From Posidonia oceanica (taxonomy: Eukaryota > Streptophyta > Magnoliopsida > Alismatales > Posidoniaceae), in contig JAZBRS010000044.1 of the NCBI GenBank assembly GCA_037176725.1, positions 6,014,001 through 6,078,000 on the forward strand: a stretch of 64,000 nt of DNA, in the 5' to 3' direction. This document shows, one piece after another, positions 32,611 through 45,564 of this stretch. Positions within the stretch are counted from its first letter, which is position 1, and every line of letters starts with the position of its first letter. The position numbers and the translations under genes are program-made. Below the pieces are notes generated by a model. It saw nothing but the letters and a program-made list of their open reading frames with translations. It had not been told where the DNA came from and made no database searches.

Positions 32611-33994
32611 CTTGAGGCGCCCCAAATCATATGTCTAAGTGTTGATAACACATTTCCCAGATCTTCCGTAATTTCTTCGAAGTATTGCTTGATCCTACAT
32701 GACTCAGGTTATTGGCTATGGCAGAGCTGACACACTCAGACTCACAACAAGTCCTAGTACCTCGAGTGTCCTTTATTTTTACTCAGATTCGTGGCAGATT
32801 TGAGTTAGAGAAGATGTCTTCATGATTTCATATACTATCTGAAGTTTCCTGGCCTTTTATCATATTTTCTCTAGATAGAACCTAAGAGCTAGAGCTAGGA
32901 ATGAACTAAGCTTGCTAGTTGCCAGCTGGGGAGGTGACATGGATAGACGCCCTTTGAACAGGCGACTAACCTAGATGTCATCGTAGAAGGAGACTAACTG
33001 TCGTGGGCTCCTTTAACTGCCTCTTGCAGTTATTTTTTACAGTTGTTTCCCACGATCCCACCGACTGTTAGATGCCAACATAACCGGCGACTAATGGTCG
33101 TGGAACTGCAACAGTTTTTTCCCATGATCCCCTCAAGCGATAGATGCCAACATAATCGACGACTAATAGTCGTGGCCTCCATCAAACCAAATTTCCATAG
33201 TTTTCCCACGAGTGCTTGAGCGGTTGCTAGTCTTAGTCGCCTACATATGCGGCGACTGACAATAACTGTCACTTTTCTTCTAGAAGCTTCTAGGTGTGAA
33301 CCACCCACATCCCCTGAGCTTATAAATAGACCTCATACGTCAGTACTTGAGTCCCCCTGGCCAATTTGGAGAAAAACCTATTTTGGAGAGAGCTCGAGAG
33401 ATTTCCTTCAGATTTCTTTTAAGCTTCCACCTTCAAAGAGTTAGAGTTTTCAATCCAAAAACCCTAGCTTCCACCTTCAAAAGAGGAATCCTAGCTTCCA
33501 CCTTTGATCCAGAAATCTTCGATCCCAAAGATCTTGAGCCAAGCCGGAGCTCCGACTGTACCTCCACTTCTACTTCACTACATACAGCATGAGGGTGAAG
33601 GGAGTACCTCATTCCAATTACTCTTTTTTTCTTTCATATTGCATTCCATAGCATAGGACCCCTAGCATGTGCATGCGGGGAATAACCCCCAGTTAGTATT
33701 AGTTTCGTTCGTTTATGTTATTTTTCTGCTTATTTCTACTACCGTTTACTACACTTGAACTAATCTAGACCTTTTATTTTCATTTGTTTTGAAGGAAAGG
33801 AACAACGCTTACATGGCACGAGGAAGCCGCTAGACGACATCCTGCCGTCAATCTAGTGATTCGGGTACCTACATCTTCATCATCTCCCCCAAGGCGTCTT
33901 GTCAGCCCATCGACGAGTGTCGATCACATCAAGCTATCGACGTCATGGAAATGCCGGCACCTTCACTCCAAGCACCCCCAAATCCACATCCACA
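32611..33994 (+). repeat. Element A 3' LTR, second fragment
   Basis: Continues the A 3' LTR after the B insertion, from cttgaggcgccccaaatca to aatccacatccaca. The TATA box is at 33321-33328. The primer-site-like motif at 33918-33927 reads tgtcgatcac. Open frames here repeat those of the 5' LTR. Confidence 0.93.
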
Positions 33995-33999
33995 ATACC
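33995..33999 (+). other. Right target-site duplication of element A (atacc)
   Basis: Matches 276-280 exactly. Satellite sequence resumes directly after it. Confidence 0.92.
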
Positions 34000-36785
34000 A
34001 CCAACACGTCTCTACATGAGTTTTACGCAATTTATAAGATTTCTACGAAAATTACAAAATCTTTTGAGATTTCTTTCATTTTATCGAAAAATAGTAGGTG
34101 TTAGTTAACAATTTTTTGTTACTTTTCAAAAAATATATTGTTTTCATATTTGATTGTTTTTTTGATACATTACGACCTATATTATCTGTGAATAATGTTT
34201 TGGTGACATTCGATGTCATTCAAATAAAATACTAGATGATAGACGATTTTCGATTTGACAAAAAAGTTTGACTTTTTATTAACATAGAGTTTTATTAAAC
34301 ATTTACGTGTCATGTATATTAGATTAATTTTTTCATACATGTATCATATTTTCTACCTCTATATTTCTATTATCGATATTTCCTCGAATTCGATACACTT
34401 TTGTTAGCTCATACTCAATTTGTAAAGGTTTACTGGTTTTTGAACTTTAAAAAAGTTTGACTTTTTTATTTTTGAATTCTCCAATTACTTTTTGGACATT
34501 AACAAACAACGACTTTCCTATTTTTTATTGTTATATAGCAACAACACTTCTCCACTTCATTTTTACATAATTTTGAAGATTTCTACGAAAATTACAAAAA
34601 ATTTTGAGATTTCATCCATTTTATCGATTAACAATAAGATTCTGGTGACACTAGGAGGCAGGATTCGCAGGCACGGTTCACTAGCGAACTTTCCAAGCGT
34701 TTCTGGCACCCAAGGGATGCCAGGGGCACCAAGGAGTTGGCCATTATATTTGGATTGGGCCTGATTTTGGTGATAACCGATCTATTAGAGGTTGCTTTTT
34801 TGTTGTTGAAGTTTAGAATCTGATTTTTGTTTTTATGGTGAGTTTTGTAGAATTAAAATGAATCCTTGTCCTTTAAGAGATTAGATTTTTATAAACACAT
34901 TAGGGCAAGATGAGAACCAAGCCAATCATTAGGGATGTGTTAGGGATTGCATAAAATGGAATACCAAGACCCCACTTGTGGTAGGGTTGGAAACTAAAAG
35001 ACTAAAAAACCTAGAAATGCTAAGGTTTTCACTAATTGGTCTTAATGGACATTAGGGAACATAATAATTTAGGATTGGCTCTTGGCACCAGAACTTAGTG
35101 TTCTGGGTGCCGTTGGTGTGGGTGTGTCGTCTCGTAAGTACGTTGGAACTTCGAAACCAGTGCTTTGCTTCTATGTGGTGCCGGATGGGGAAATGATATA
35201 CCTAGAAGGTGCTTTTGTTCCTTATTGTGTGGTGTTTTGTAATGTGGTTCTGGGCTCGACAGTGGAGCTATCGAGGCTGTGTTTTGAGCTGTGATTTCAG
35301 CTCATGGTTTTGTGTTGTGCTTGGTACTGTGTTTTGAGGTATTTTGAGTTGTCATTTATGGGTTTCGAAATGGTTTTCGAAAAGTATTTTGAAAAGAAAA
35401 TGCAGGGGTTTGGCAAAGATTTTTGAAAGAGTTTTCCGGTGTTTTCTGTGTATGGCGGACCAAGATACTGGAGGGCATGTCGACGGGATCAGGGCATGTG
35501 ACGACATTCTTGGTTGGTCGGGCGTGTCGCCTAGGTTGAGGTCCTGAGACCAAGAGGCTGAGGTAAGTGTTCATCGGATCTTGGAGGTATGATACCCCAT
35601 GATTGTCGTTCACGAGGCTGAGGCTGTGGTCCGTGGGTTGGGGGTACCGACTGGACTTGGAGGTATGACACTCCTCTTGCTCCGGGAGCCGAGGACCTTG
35701 GGTACTGACTGTACATAGTGTATCGTGGCAGCGGACACAGGGGGTATGAGACCACTGAGTAGCTTGACGTGATACCCTAGTTAGTATGGGTACCGAGACT
35801 ACTTGGTGTGGACTGAGCCTGGGTGTGAGGAGCCGCAGGGGTTTGGAGCACTGAGTTAGGGCGCTTCGAGGGCGTACCCTGTGGTGTCCTACTGAGAGAC
35901 AGGACCTATTGAGGCTTGTTGGCTGGGATGGTTCACTTCTCCACAGGGTGGTCGACCGTAGCAATGCAGGGACACAGTTGTAGCGCCTTGGTGGACTACT
36001 TGTGGCTAGGTGTCTCGCTTGGGCCCGAGTGACGACACTTTGTTTGCTTGTGTGTTGTTAGCTGTGCTTGTGGCCGTGCCTGTGGGGCGTAGGTCTTGCG
36101 CTAATGAGGCGCATTGGTTTGGCTGAGCAGTGTCTTAGTGCTTGCTTTGTGTTTTGGTATTAGTTGTGGTTTGTGTGTGTGTGTTGAATGCAATTGAGGG
36201 TATTCAGACATGGTTGGTTGTTTAGTCCGCACTAGGAGTGTGATGGACAAGACCGTGTGTTTTGAGGCTTGATTTGGCTAGTGTAGTCAGTTCAAGTGAG
36301 CATAAAGATTTTGAAAAGAGCATGCATATGGTTTTGAAATGAAAAGAGAAAAGATGATTTAAAATGCATGTTTTTAGTGGTTTGCTTTGTGGGCAATGAG
36401 GTATGCCCTGTTGTGGCATCCAGACGTGATGCCTATGTTAGTTGCTTGTGGTGTAGTTACGCCTATTTCCTTGACGTTATTTGTCGAGCTATTTGTGTGC
36501 ATAGGTGGGGTGTGTGCTGGGTGACCTATTAAGTGGTCACTCACGTGTGTTTTGTTTTTGTTTTTGGCAAGTACTGGATAGGAGCTGGAGTTGCTAGTAC
36601 ATATAGAAGAAGAGTCACACTGCCACACATCAAGGGTTCTGGGTAAGTGAGTTGTTTATGGTTATTTTATTTCTGCTTTATAGTATTTGTGAGAATTTAG
36701 TTCTGTAGTTCATGAATGCTAATTAGATTCTAAAAAAAAAAAATTGTTAGCTAGGTTGAGGGGTAACAACATTGGTGTCGTTACA
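34000..36785 (+). repeat. Satellite monomer M1, right part
   Basis: Rest of sub-repeat 2 (to about 34245), sub-repeat 3 (about 34246-34640) and the 2.1-kb non-repeated part, ending gtcgttaca. Contains splice-like signals (gaggtaagtgttc near 35557; tttttggcaag near 36565; gggtaagtgag near 36640) and a GT run at about 36172. Minus-strand frames (35356-35964, 36374-36628) have no known domain. Confidence 0.9.
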
Positions 36786-39700
36786 TAAACGGTTTTCAAT
36801 TTGACAAAAAAGTTTGACTTATTTTTAAGATAGAGTTTTATTAAACATTTACGTGTCATTTATAATAGATGAATTTTTTCGTAGGTGTATGATATTTTAC
36901 ACCTCTATATTGCTATTATCGATATTTTCTTGAATTCGATATACTTTTGTCAGCTTATACTCAATTTGTAAAGACTTACTGGTTTTCGAACTTTAAAAAA
37001 GTTTGACTTTTTTATTTTTGAATTCTCCAATTACTTTTTGGACATTAACATACAATGACTTTTCTATTTTGTAATGTTATGTACCAACAACACTTCTCTA
37101 CTTCATTTTTACACAATTTTAAAGATTTCTACGAAGATTACAAAAGTTTTCGAGATTTCTTACATTTTATCGATTAACAATAAATGTTTGTATACGATTT
37201 TTTGTAATATTTTAAAATATCATTGGTTTCCCTAATTGATTGTTATGTTTGTACGTTTTGACCTACAATCTCAATGGATCTTATTTTGGTAACTTTTGAT
37301 GTGATTCTAATAAAATTCGAGAGGATAAACATGTTTAGATGGAAGTGCTAGTTTGACTTTTTGTTTAGTTAGAGTTTTATTAAATAATTTTTTATAATTT
37401 CTAATATATGTATTTTTTTGATAGTGCATCATCATTTCCACTTATAAATATCAATCATCAGTATTTCCTCGAATTCGATACACTTCTAACATATTATACT
37501 CAATTTTTAACGGCACATTGCTTTTGAAGATTTAAAAAAGTTTGACTTTTTCGATTTCTGAGTTCCCTTACTTGTTTTTTGACACTTACATACAACAATT
37601 TATCTATTTTGCGTTATTATATACCAACTACACATCTCTACATCTGTTTTACACAATTTATAATATTTCTACGAAAATTACAAAATCTTTTGGGATTTCT
37701 TCAATTTTATCGAAAAACAGTAGGTGTTAGTTAACAGTTTTTTGTTACTTTTCAAAAAATATATTGTTTTCATATTTGAATGTAGTTTTTGATACATTAC
37801 GACCTATATTATTTTTGAATCATGTTTTGGTGACATTCGTTGTCATTCAAAAAAAATACTAGATGATAGACGATTTTCGATTTGACAAAAAAGTTTGATT
37901 TTTTATTAAGATAGAATTTTATTAAACATTTACGTGTCATGTATATTAGATGAATTTTTTGATATTGTACCATATTTTCCACCTTTATATTTCTATTATG
38001 GATATTTCCTTGAATTTGATTCACTTTTGTCAACTCATACTCAATTTCTAAAGGCTTACTGGTTTTTGAACTTTAAAAAAGTTTGACTTTTTTATTTTTG
38101 AATTCTCCAATTACTTTTTGGACATTAACAAACAACGACTTTTCTATTTTTCATTGTTATATTCCAACAACACTTCTCCACTTCATTTTTACATAATTTT
38201 GAAGATTTCTACGAAAATTACAAAAGTTTTCGTGATTTCTTACATTTTATCGATTAGCAATAATATTCTAGCGACCCTAGGAGGTGGGATTCGTAGACGC
38301 GGTTCATTGGTGAACTTTTCAGGCGTTTCTGGCACTCATGGGATGCCATGGGTGCCAAGGAGTCACCCATTATGTTTGGGTTGGGCCTGGTCTTTGTGAT
38401 AAACAATCTATTAGAGGTTTCTCTTTTGTTGTTTAAGTTTAGAATCTGATTTTTGGTTTTAAGGTGAGTTTTGTAGAATTAAAATGAACCCTTGTCCTTT
38501 AAGGGGTTAGAATTTTATAAACACATTAAGGCAATATGAGAATCAAGCGAATCATTAGGGATGTGTTAGGGATTGCATAAAATGGAATAGCAAGACCCCA
38601 CTTGAGCTAGGGTTGGAAACTAAAACACTAAAAAACCTCGAAATGCTAAGGTTTTCCCTAATTGGTCTAGATGGACATTAGGGAACGTAATAATTTAGGA
38701 TTGGATCTTGGCACTAGAACTTAGTGTTCTGGGTGCCGTTGGTGTGGGTGTGTGGTCTTGTAAGTACGTTGGGACTTCGGGACCAGTGCTTTCCTTCTGT
38801 GTGGTGCCGAATGGGTAAATGATATACATAGAAGGTGCTTTTGTTCTCTATTGTGTGGTGTTTTGTAATGTGGTTCTAGGCTCGACAATGGAGCAGTCGA
38901 GGCTGTGTTTTGAGCTGTGATTTCAGATTGTGGTTTTGTGCTGTGCTTGGTACTGTGTTTTGAGGTATTTTGAGTTGTCATTTAAGGATTTCGAAATGAT
39001 TTACGAAAAGAGTTTTGAAAAGAAAATGCAGAGGTTTGGCAAAGGTTTTTGAAATAGTTTTCTGGTGTTTTCTGGATGTGGCAGACCAAGATACTGGAGG
39101 GGCATGTTGACGGGATCAGGAGATGTGACGACATTCCTAGTTGGCCGAGCGCATTGCCTAGGTTGAGGTCCTGAGACCAAGAGGCTGAGGTAAGTGGTCG
39201 TCGGATCTTGGAGGTATGATACTCCTTGATTATCGTTTAGGAAGCCAAGGCTGAGGTCCTCGGGTTGGGGGTACTGACTGGACTTGGAGGTATGACAGTC
39301 CTCTTGTTCCAGGTGCCAAGGACTCAGGGTAATGACTGTACATATTATATCGTGGCAACGGACAAAAGGGGTATGAGACCTCTAAGTAGTTGGACGTGAC
39401 ACTCTAGTTAGTACTGGTACTGAGACTGCTTGGTGTGGACTGAGCCTAGGGGTGTGGAGCCTCAGAGGGTTTGGAGCACTGAGTTAGGACGTTTGGAGGG
39501 CGTACCCTATGGTGTACTGCTAAGAGACAGGACTTGTTGAGGCTTGTTGGCTGGGACGGTTCACTCCCCCACAAGGTGGTCGACTGTAGTAATGCCGGGA
39601 CACTGTGGTAGCGCCTCGGTGGACAACTTGTGGCAAGGTGTCTCGCTTGGGCTCGAGTGACGACACTTTGTTTGCTTGTGTGTGGTTAACTGTGCTTGTG

Positions 39701-40389
39701 GGCGCGCTTGTGAGGCGTTAGTCTTGCGCTAGTGAGGCGCATTGGTTTGGCTGAGCAGTGTCTCAACGCTAGCTTTGTGTTTTGGTGCTTCTTGTGTTGT
39801 GTGTGTGTGTTGAATGCTATTGAGGATATTCAGACACGGTTGGTTGTCTAATCTGCACCAGGTGTGTGATGGACCAGACGGTTTGTTTTGAGGCTTGATT
39901 TGGCTAGTGTGGTCATTTCATGTGTACATAAAGATTTTGAAAAGAGCATGCATATGGTTTTGAAATGAAAAGAGAAAAGATAATTTCAAATGCATGTTTT
40001 TAATGGTTTGCTTTGTGCGCAATGAGGTTTGCCCTATTGTTGCATCCAGAAGTGATGCCTGTGTTTGTTGCTTGTGGCGTAGTTATGCCTGTTTCCTCAA
40101 GATTGTTTGTCGAGTTGTTTGTGTGTGTAGGTGGGGTGTGTGCTGGGTGACCTATTGAGTTGTCACTCACGTGTGTTTTGTTTTTGTTTTTGGCAGGTGT
40201 GGGATAGGAGCTGGTGTTGCTAGTGCGTATAGGAGAGGAGTCACACTGCCACATCATTGTTTAAATTTATTTATTTTTTGCATTATAAAACATGTGAGAA
40301 TTTAGTTCTGTAGTTCATGAATGTTAATAAGATTTAAAAAAAATAATATGTTAGCTAGGTTGAGAGGTAACGACTTTGGGGTCGTTACA
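36786..40389 (+). repeat. Satellite monomer M2 (3604 bp)
   Basis: Full monomer: sub-repeats begin at about 36786, 37345 and 37862, each with the ordered words gacaaaaaagtttgactt, gttttattaaacattt, cgaattcgatacactt, tttctacgaaaattacaaaa and attttatcgattaacaata. The non-repeated part runs from about 38265 to 40389 and ends at the boundary hairpin gtaac...gttac. Confidence 0.93.
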
Positions 40390-41637
40390 TAGACAGTTTT
40401 CAATTTGACAAAAAAAAATTACTTTTTTTTAAGTTAGAGTTTTATTAAACATTTACATGTCATATATATTAGATGAATTTTTTCATACGTGTATCATATT
40501 TTCTACCTTTATATTTCTATTATCGTTATTTCCAGGAATTCGATACACTTTTGTCAGCTCATACTCAATTTCTAAAGGCTTACTGGTTTTCCAACTTTAA
40601 AAAAGTTTTTTTTTATTTTTGAATTCTCCAATTAATTTTTTGACATTAACAAACAACGACTTTTTTATTTTTCATTGTTATATACCAACAACACTTCTCC
40701 ACTTTATTTTTACATAATTTTGAAGATTTCTACGAAAATTACAAAAGTTTTTGAGATTTCTTCCATTTTATCGATTAACAATATGATTCTGGCGACAATA
40801 GGAGGCGAGATTCGTAGGCCTGCTTCACTGGCGAACTTTCCTGGCATTTCTGGCGCCCAAGGGACGCCAGGGGCACCAAGGAGGCACCCATTATATTTGG
40901 GCTGGGTCTGATCTTGGTGATAACCGATCTATTAGAGGTTGCGCTTTTATTGTTGAAGTTTTGAATCTGATTTTTGATTTTATGGTGAGTTTTGTATATT
41001 TAAAATGAATTCTTGTCCTTTAAGAGATTAGAATTTTATAAACACGTTACGGGAAGATGAGAATCAAGCCAATCATTAGGGATGAGTTGGGGATTGCATA
41101 AAATGGAATAGCAAGACCTCGCTTGAGCTAGGGTTGGAAACTAAAAAACTAAAAAACCTAGAAATGCTAAGGTTTTCCCTAATTGTTCTAGATGGACATT
41201 AGGGAACATAATAATTTAGGATTGGATCTTGGCACCAAAACTTAGTGTTTTGGGTGCCGTTGGTGTGGGTGTGTGGTCTCGTATGTACGTTGGGACTTCG
41301 GGACTAGTGTTTTGCTTTTGTGTGGTGCTGGATGGGTAAATGATATACCTAGAAGGTGCTTTTGTTCCCTGTTGTGTGGTGTTTTGTAATGTGGTTCTGG
41401 GCTCGACAGTGGAGCTGTCAAGGCTGTGTTTTGAGCTGTGATTTCAGCTCGTGGTTTTGTGCTGTGCTTGGTACTGTGTTTTGAGGTATTTTGAGTTGTC
41501 ATTTAAGAATTTTGAAATGGTTTTTGAAAAGAGTTTTGAAAAGAAAATGCAGGGGTTTGGCAAAGATTTTTGAAAGAGTTTTCCGATATTTTCTGTGTGT
41601 GGTGGACCAAGATACTGGAGGGGCGTGTCGACAGGAT
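40390..41637 (+). repeat. Satellite monomer M3, left part (single sub-repeat form)
   Basis: This monomer goes from the boundary through one sub-repeat (40390-40790) directly into the non-repeated part (from about 40790). With 51093-52388 and without C it is about 2.54 kb, shorter than its neighbours by two sub-repeats. Confidence 0.9.
41633..41637 (+). other. Left target-site duplication of element C (aggat)
   Basis: Pairs with gggat at 51093-51097, one mismatch. Other monomers read cgacgggatcagggg here, so the left copy has mutated. Confidence 0.85.
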
Positions 41638-43187
41638 TGTGGATGTGGATTTGGGGGGGTGTTTGAGAAGATGACTGCACTTCCACGTACGTTGTCAACT
41701 TTTGTTGTGATCGCCACTCACCTTTGGGTAGAAAAGACACCTTGGGGGAGATTATGAAGATGTAGGTCCTCGGACCAATAGATCGACGGCTGGATGTTGT
41801 CTAGCGGCTCCCTCGTGTTACGTAAGCATTTCCTTTCCTTCAAAATAAATAAACAAAAACAAGAGATCTAGATAAGTTGGTATGTAGTAAATGATAATAA
41901 AGAAGAACAGAAAATACTAGAAACAAATAGATCTAATACTTACCGGGGGTTGTTCCCCGCATGCATATGCTATGTATCCTATTTTAAGGACTGCAATATG
42001 AAATGTAATGAAAGGATTGGAGGAAGATAGTCCCTTCACCCTCGTGCTGTATGTAGTGGAGTAGAAGTGGAGGCACGGTCGGAGCTCCGACTAGGCTCAA
42101 GATCTCTGGGATCGTAGTTGGGTGTAGTGATCTCTAGGATCTAGGTTTCTCTTTTGTTGGTGGAGACTAGGGTTTTTGGCTTGGAAACACTTGCTATTTC
42201 AAGGTGGAAGCTCAAAACCCTAAAACCCTAAAGTGAATTTCTCCAAGATAGGTTTTCCTCGCAACTGGCCGGGGGTTCAAACACTGACCCACAGGGTCTA
42301 TTTATAGACTCCAAGGGGTGTGGGTGGTTAACAAATAGAAATTTCTAGAAAAAGTGGCAGTTATGGCCAGTCGCCACATGGGTTGGTGACTAAGACTAGC
42401 AACCGCCCAAGCAAATGTGGAGAAAACCGTAGAAATTTCCAGAAGAGAAGTGACAGTTATGGCCAGTTGCCGCATGGGTAGGCGCCTAATACTAGCAACC
42501 GCCCAAGCTGATGTGGAGAAAACCGTAGAAATTCGGTTGATGGGAACCACGATCATTACTCGCCAGTTAGTTGGCACCTAGCAGTTGAGGGGTCGTGGGA
42601 AATAACCGTTGCAGTTCCACGACCATTAGTCGCTGTTAGGTTGGCGCCTAGTGGTCGAGGGGATCGTGGGAAATAACCATCAAGACAACTGCCAGAGGCG
42701 GTTAAATGAGCCCACGATAGTTAGTCGCCTTCTATGATGACGCCATAACTAGTCGCCTGTTGAAAGGGCATCTATGTTAGTCGCCTATTGAAAGGGCACC
42801 TGTCAAGGTCGCCTCCACAGATGGCAACTAGCAAGCTCAGATCATTTCTAGCCCTAGCTTTTTGGTTTTGCCCAAAGAAAACAAGATAAAAGGCCGAAAA
42901 ACTTCAGATATCTCATGAAATCATAAAAACATCTTCTTTGACTCAAATCTGCCACGGATTCGAGTGGGATAAAGTGTGCTCAAGGTACTCGAACTTGCCA
43001 CGAGTCTGAGTGCGTCAGCTCTACCATAGCCAACAACCTTAAGTCAAGGTAGGATCAAGTGATGCTTTGAAGAAATCAAGGAACATTTGGAAGATGTGTT
43101 ATTTAAGCCTTAGTTATGTGATCTTTGGCGCCTCAGAAGTTCCTGTTCTCTATGAACTCTGGGAAATGCTAAAATGGGATATCTATA
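41638..43187 (-). repeat. Element C 3' LTR (1550 bp)
   Basis: On the minus strand it starts tatagatatcccat and ends catccaca. TATA box 42299-42306. GGCGACTA-type motifs at about 42355-42800. Primer-site-like motif 41707-41716 (TGGCGATCAC on the minus strand). Confidence 0.92.
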
Positions 43188-43209
43188 GATGCCCCTCCTT
43201 GGAGTTGAT
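43188..43209 (-). promoter_or_regulatory. Polypurine tract of element C
   Basis: Reads aaggaggggcatc on the minus strand, directly before the 3' LTR. Confidence 0.8.
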
Positions 43210-45564
43210 CTTGGAACAAGATTGAGTCCAAGGTAAGAACAAATGTCCCATTGCGCATTTCCTGAAAAGGGGAGCTCCACCTCAAACAATCCACCACAAG
43301 GGATGAAGGAAGATAATAAAAAAGGAAGAATGGGTGAACTGACTTGGTGTCGGGAGATTCCTGAACGGCCAGGTGGTTCGATTAATTGCTGTCATATTGA
43401 AGACTTAGGCATGGAAGGGTCAAGTCGGGGCTATTTGTCGCAACCGATGTCAAGACCAGGTCAACCATGTAGAGATGTACTTCAACGAGGCAGAAGCTAG
43501 GGAGGAAATTGTGGGGCAGGACCCTTACACGATCGAAAAGGAGTGCTCTTGTGGCGTCATGTTTGAGATTTTACTCGGATTGGAATTGATAGAAGGATTG
43601 GTAGGAACTAGGTTGGCTCTAGGAGAATCACATGTCCTAAGGGTTTCTAACATTCTTGAAGGTCATTTGGCTCCGTCCGTGCTCCACTTCCAATGATATG
43701 AGAAAATGCATGGATGCATGATTCAAATAGACAAATGCAAATGCAACATACGATGCAATGAATGGTCCATATGCTAGGTTAGACCGGCAGGGTACGGTTG
43801 GTCCCAAACCATATGGACATATGCAAAATGAATGAATGCAATTTGTTGTGGTCAAGTGTTTTCCGTCCTTGAGTGTGACCAGTACTCTCAAGAAAGGACT
43901 GTTGTCCCACAGCTCGATTTGGCCAATAAAGGATTTCTATGATTAAAGAACCAAGTGAGGGAGTGAACCCTTCCTTTGCCAAACCGGGGTTTACCTTTTA
44001 GTCAATGTGGGTGTGCCTTTGCACACTATATGAGCCCCTTAGGCGTGAGCTCATTCTTTATGTTGTAAGCTTTGTACCAGCACACTTAACAAAAGTGTTA
44101 GTAATCATAGGTGAACCTTTCCCAGTTCCTAAGGCGATTGACTAAGTTATACTTGTATAGGAGATAAAGCAATCCCTTAATCAATATTACTTGAGAACTA
44201 GGTGGAGGGAATTAGTCTTGGCCTCAGCAGAGAGATGGAAAATCGGAGCTTAGGAGACGTCGATTGTGAGTCATCGTAGATGCTCTAAAGATTATTGCAG
44301 AAGTAATGTCTTTGTTAAGGAAACGCACCCAAGCCGTGTGACATGCTTGAGTAGGACGTTATCCCCAAATCCGAGGTGAATGATTGTTGCATCACCGGCC
44401 AGACTAATTCCAGTTTTCCAACTTACTAAGTTTTCACTTGTATATAGGGTGGATGGTGCTTATTTTTGGTTGGTTTTCTTGGATTTTCTATTTTTTTTTT
44501 GAATTTTGTGATTTTTTTGGCTATTTTGGGTTTTCTAATTTTTTTTATTATTTTTTTTGGATTTTGGATTGATGAGTGCAGTCACAACCGTCTACTTAGA
44601 GACCTTGCAGTATTGCATTGTATTATCTAGGGTGAGAGAATCTTCCCTTCTAACATGCTTAGTCTTTTGAGAACTTGAGACCTCATACTAGCCTTGGTTT
44701 GATTGTTGTTTCCTTCATTTAATCAGTCCCTGAACTTTTAGGATGCCCTGCCCCTTGTCTGTGAGTGAGATAGGTGGAGGAGGTTTGAAGTGCAATAAGC
44801 TCTCGACTTTGGCTCAAGCCTTGAATTCCATTTGCCTTTTTTTGGTCCTTAATGCGTCTTTCTAGGATTTACGCTTTAGACACATAGACAGCTTTTGCCA
44901 TGTTCCTTTTCCGCTCTTTGGACAGCTCTTTGCTGACCTCTTTTAGTTGGACAGTTTCTTTTACTGTCTCTTTTCATTTGTTCCTCACTTGAATAGCTTC
45001 TTTGCTGCCTTCTTTCCTCTCTGTTTGGGCAGTTTTTGCTGCCATCTTTTTTGGACGCTTTCTAAGTTAATTGGCAAGCGGTTCGTACCATAAGCCTTTG
45101 CTCCGAGCTTGCCTTTCTCTTACCTCCCCGTGCAAGTGTATGTGCTGACAGGACAAGGTTGAGGTCACCCTATTTGTTCAATTCCTTTTCTTATTGGGAT
45201 GCAACCTTCTTTCCTTGGCTAGGACTTGGTCTTTGGTTCCTTTTTGGACTTTGGCATGCTAATTAAGGGCATATTGTATGTATGTAACTCCCACGAATCT
45301 AAAGATGCCTTTAGGTTGTCACCACTAGTGTTGGACCTTCCTTGGGTGTCACGGTCTCTGCTTAGGAACCTTAGGTAATGTTTTGGCAGTTCTGCTTAAT
45401 GCTTTAAGTTGTTAAGTATAGTCCACACTCATCAGTTATTTTTATTTATTTTATTTTGTAATCTAACATAGCATTAGATACCAAATAAAGAAAAAATAAA
45501 GGAAAACAGAGTACGGAAAGAAAAATGTCTTATTTACATGTTTTAATTGAATTAACCACTGCCC
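43210..45564 (-). other. Element C post-gag non-coding region
   Basis: Collinear with 5676-8033 of A: the same T-rich/A-rich block (44462-44572), and gctttttgctgcc/gacagcttctttgctg words (44890-45060). No pol domain in any frame. Plus-strand frames such as 43243-43500 are not supported by A. Confidence 0.75.

Larger units (their letters stand above)
281..33994 (+). mobile_element. Element A: gag-only Tat-like LTR retrotransposon, interrupted by element B
   Basis: This LTR element lies in plus orientation and is bounded by a perfect atacc duplication. Without nested B (8091-32605 plus one TSD copy) it is about 9.2 kb. In order it has a 5' LTR, a primer site matching a tRNA-Arg 3' end, a leader, one long gag frame, about 2.4 kb of non-coding sequence, a polypurine tract and a 3' LTR split by B. 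No protease, RT, RNase H or integrase is found in any frame. Element C has the same layout and nearly the same internal length, so the lack of pol is a property of the family and not damage to this copy. Membership of the Tat lineage is inferred from Gag similarity to B and from shared cis sites. Confidence 0.9.

Noticed and set aside
35356..35964. Long minus-strand open frames in the satellite (also 54278-55009)
   Set aside because: They lie in repeated sequence, are broken or shifted in sister monomers, have no recognisable domain, and the splice-like signals point to the other strand.
36374..36628. An 84-86 codon minus-strand frame (starting MWQCDSS or similar) seen in four monomers
   Set aside because: Its recurrence is explained by the tandem array; it is damaged in M3 and M4 and is Ser/Thr/Asn/His rich with no domain.
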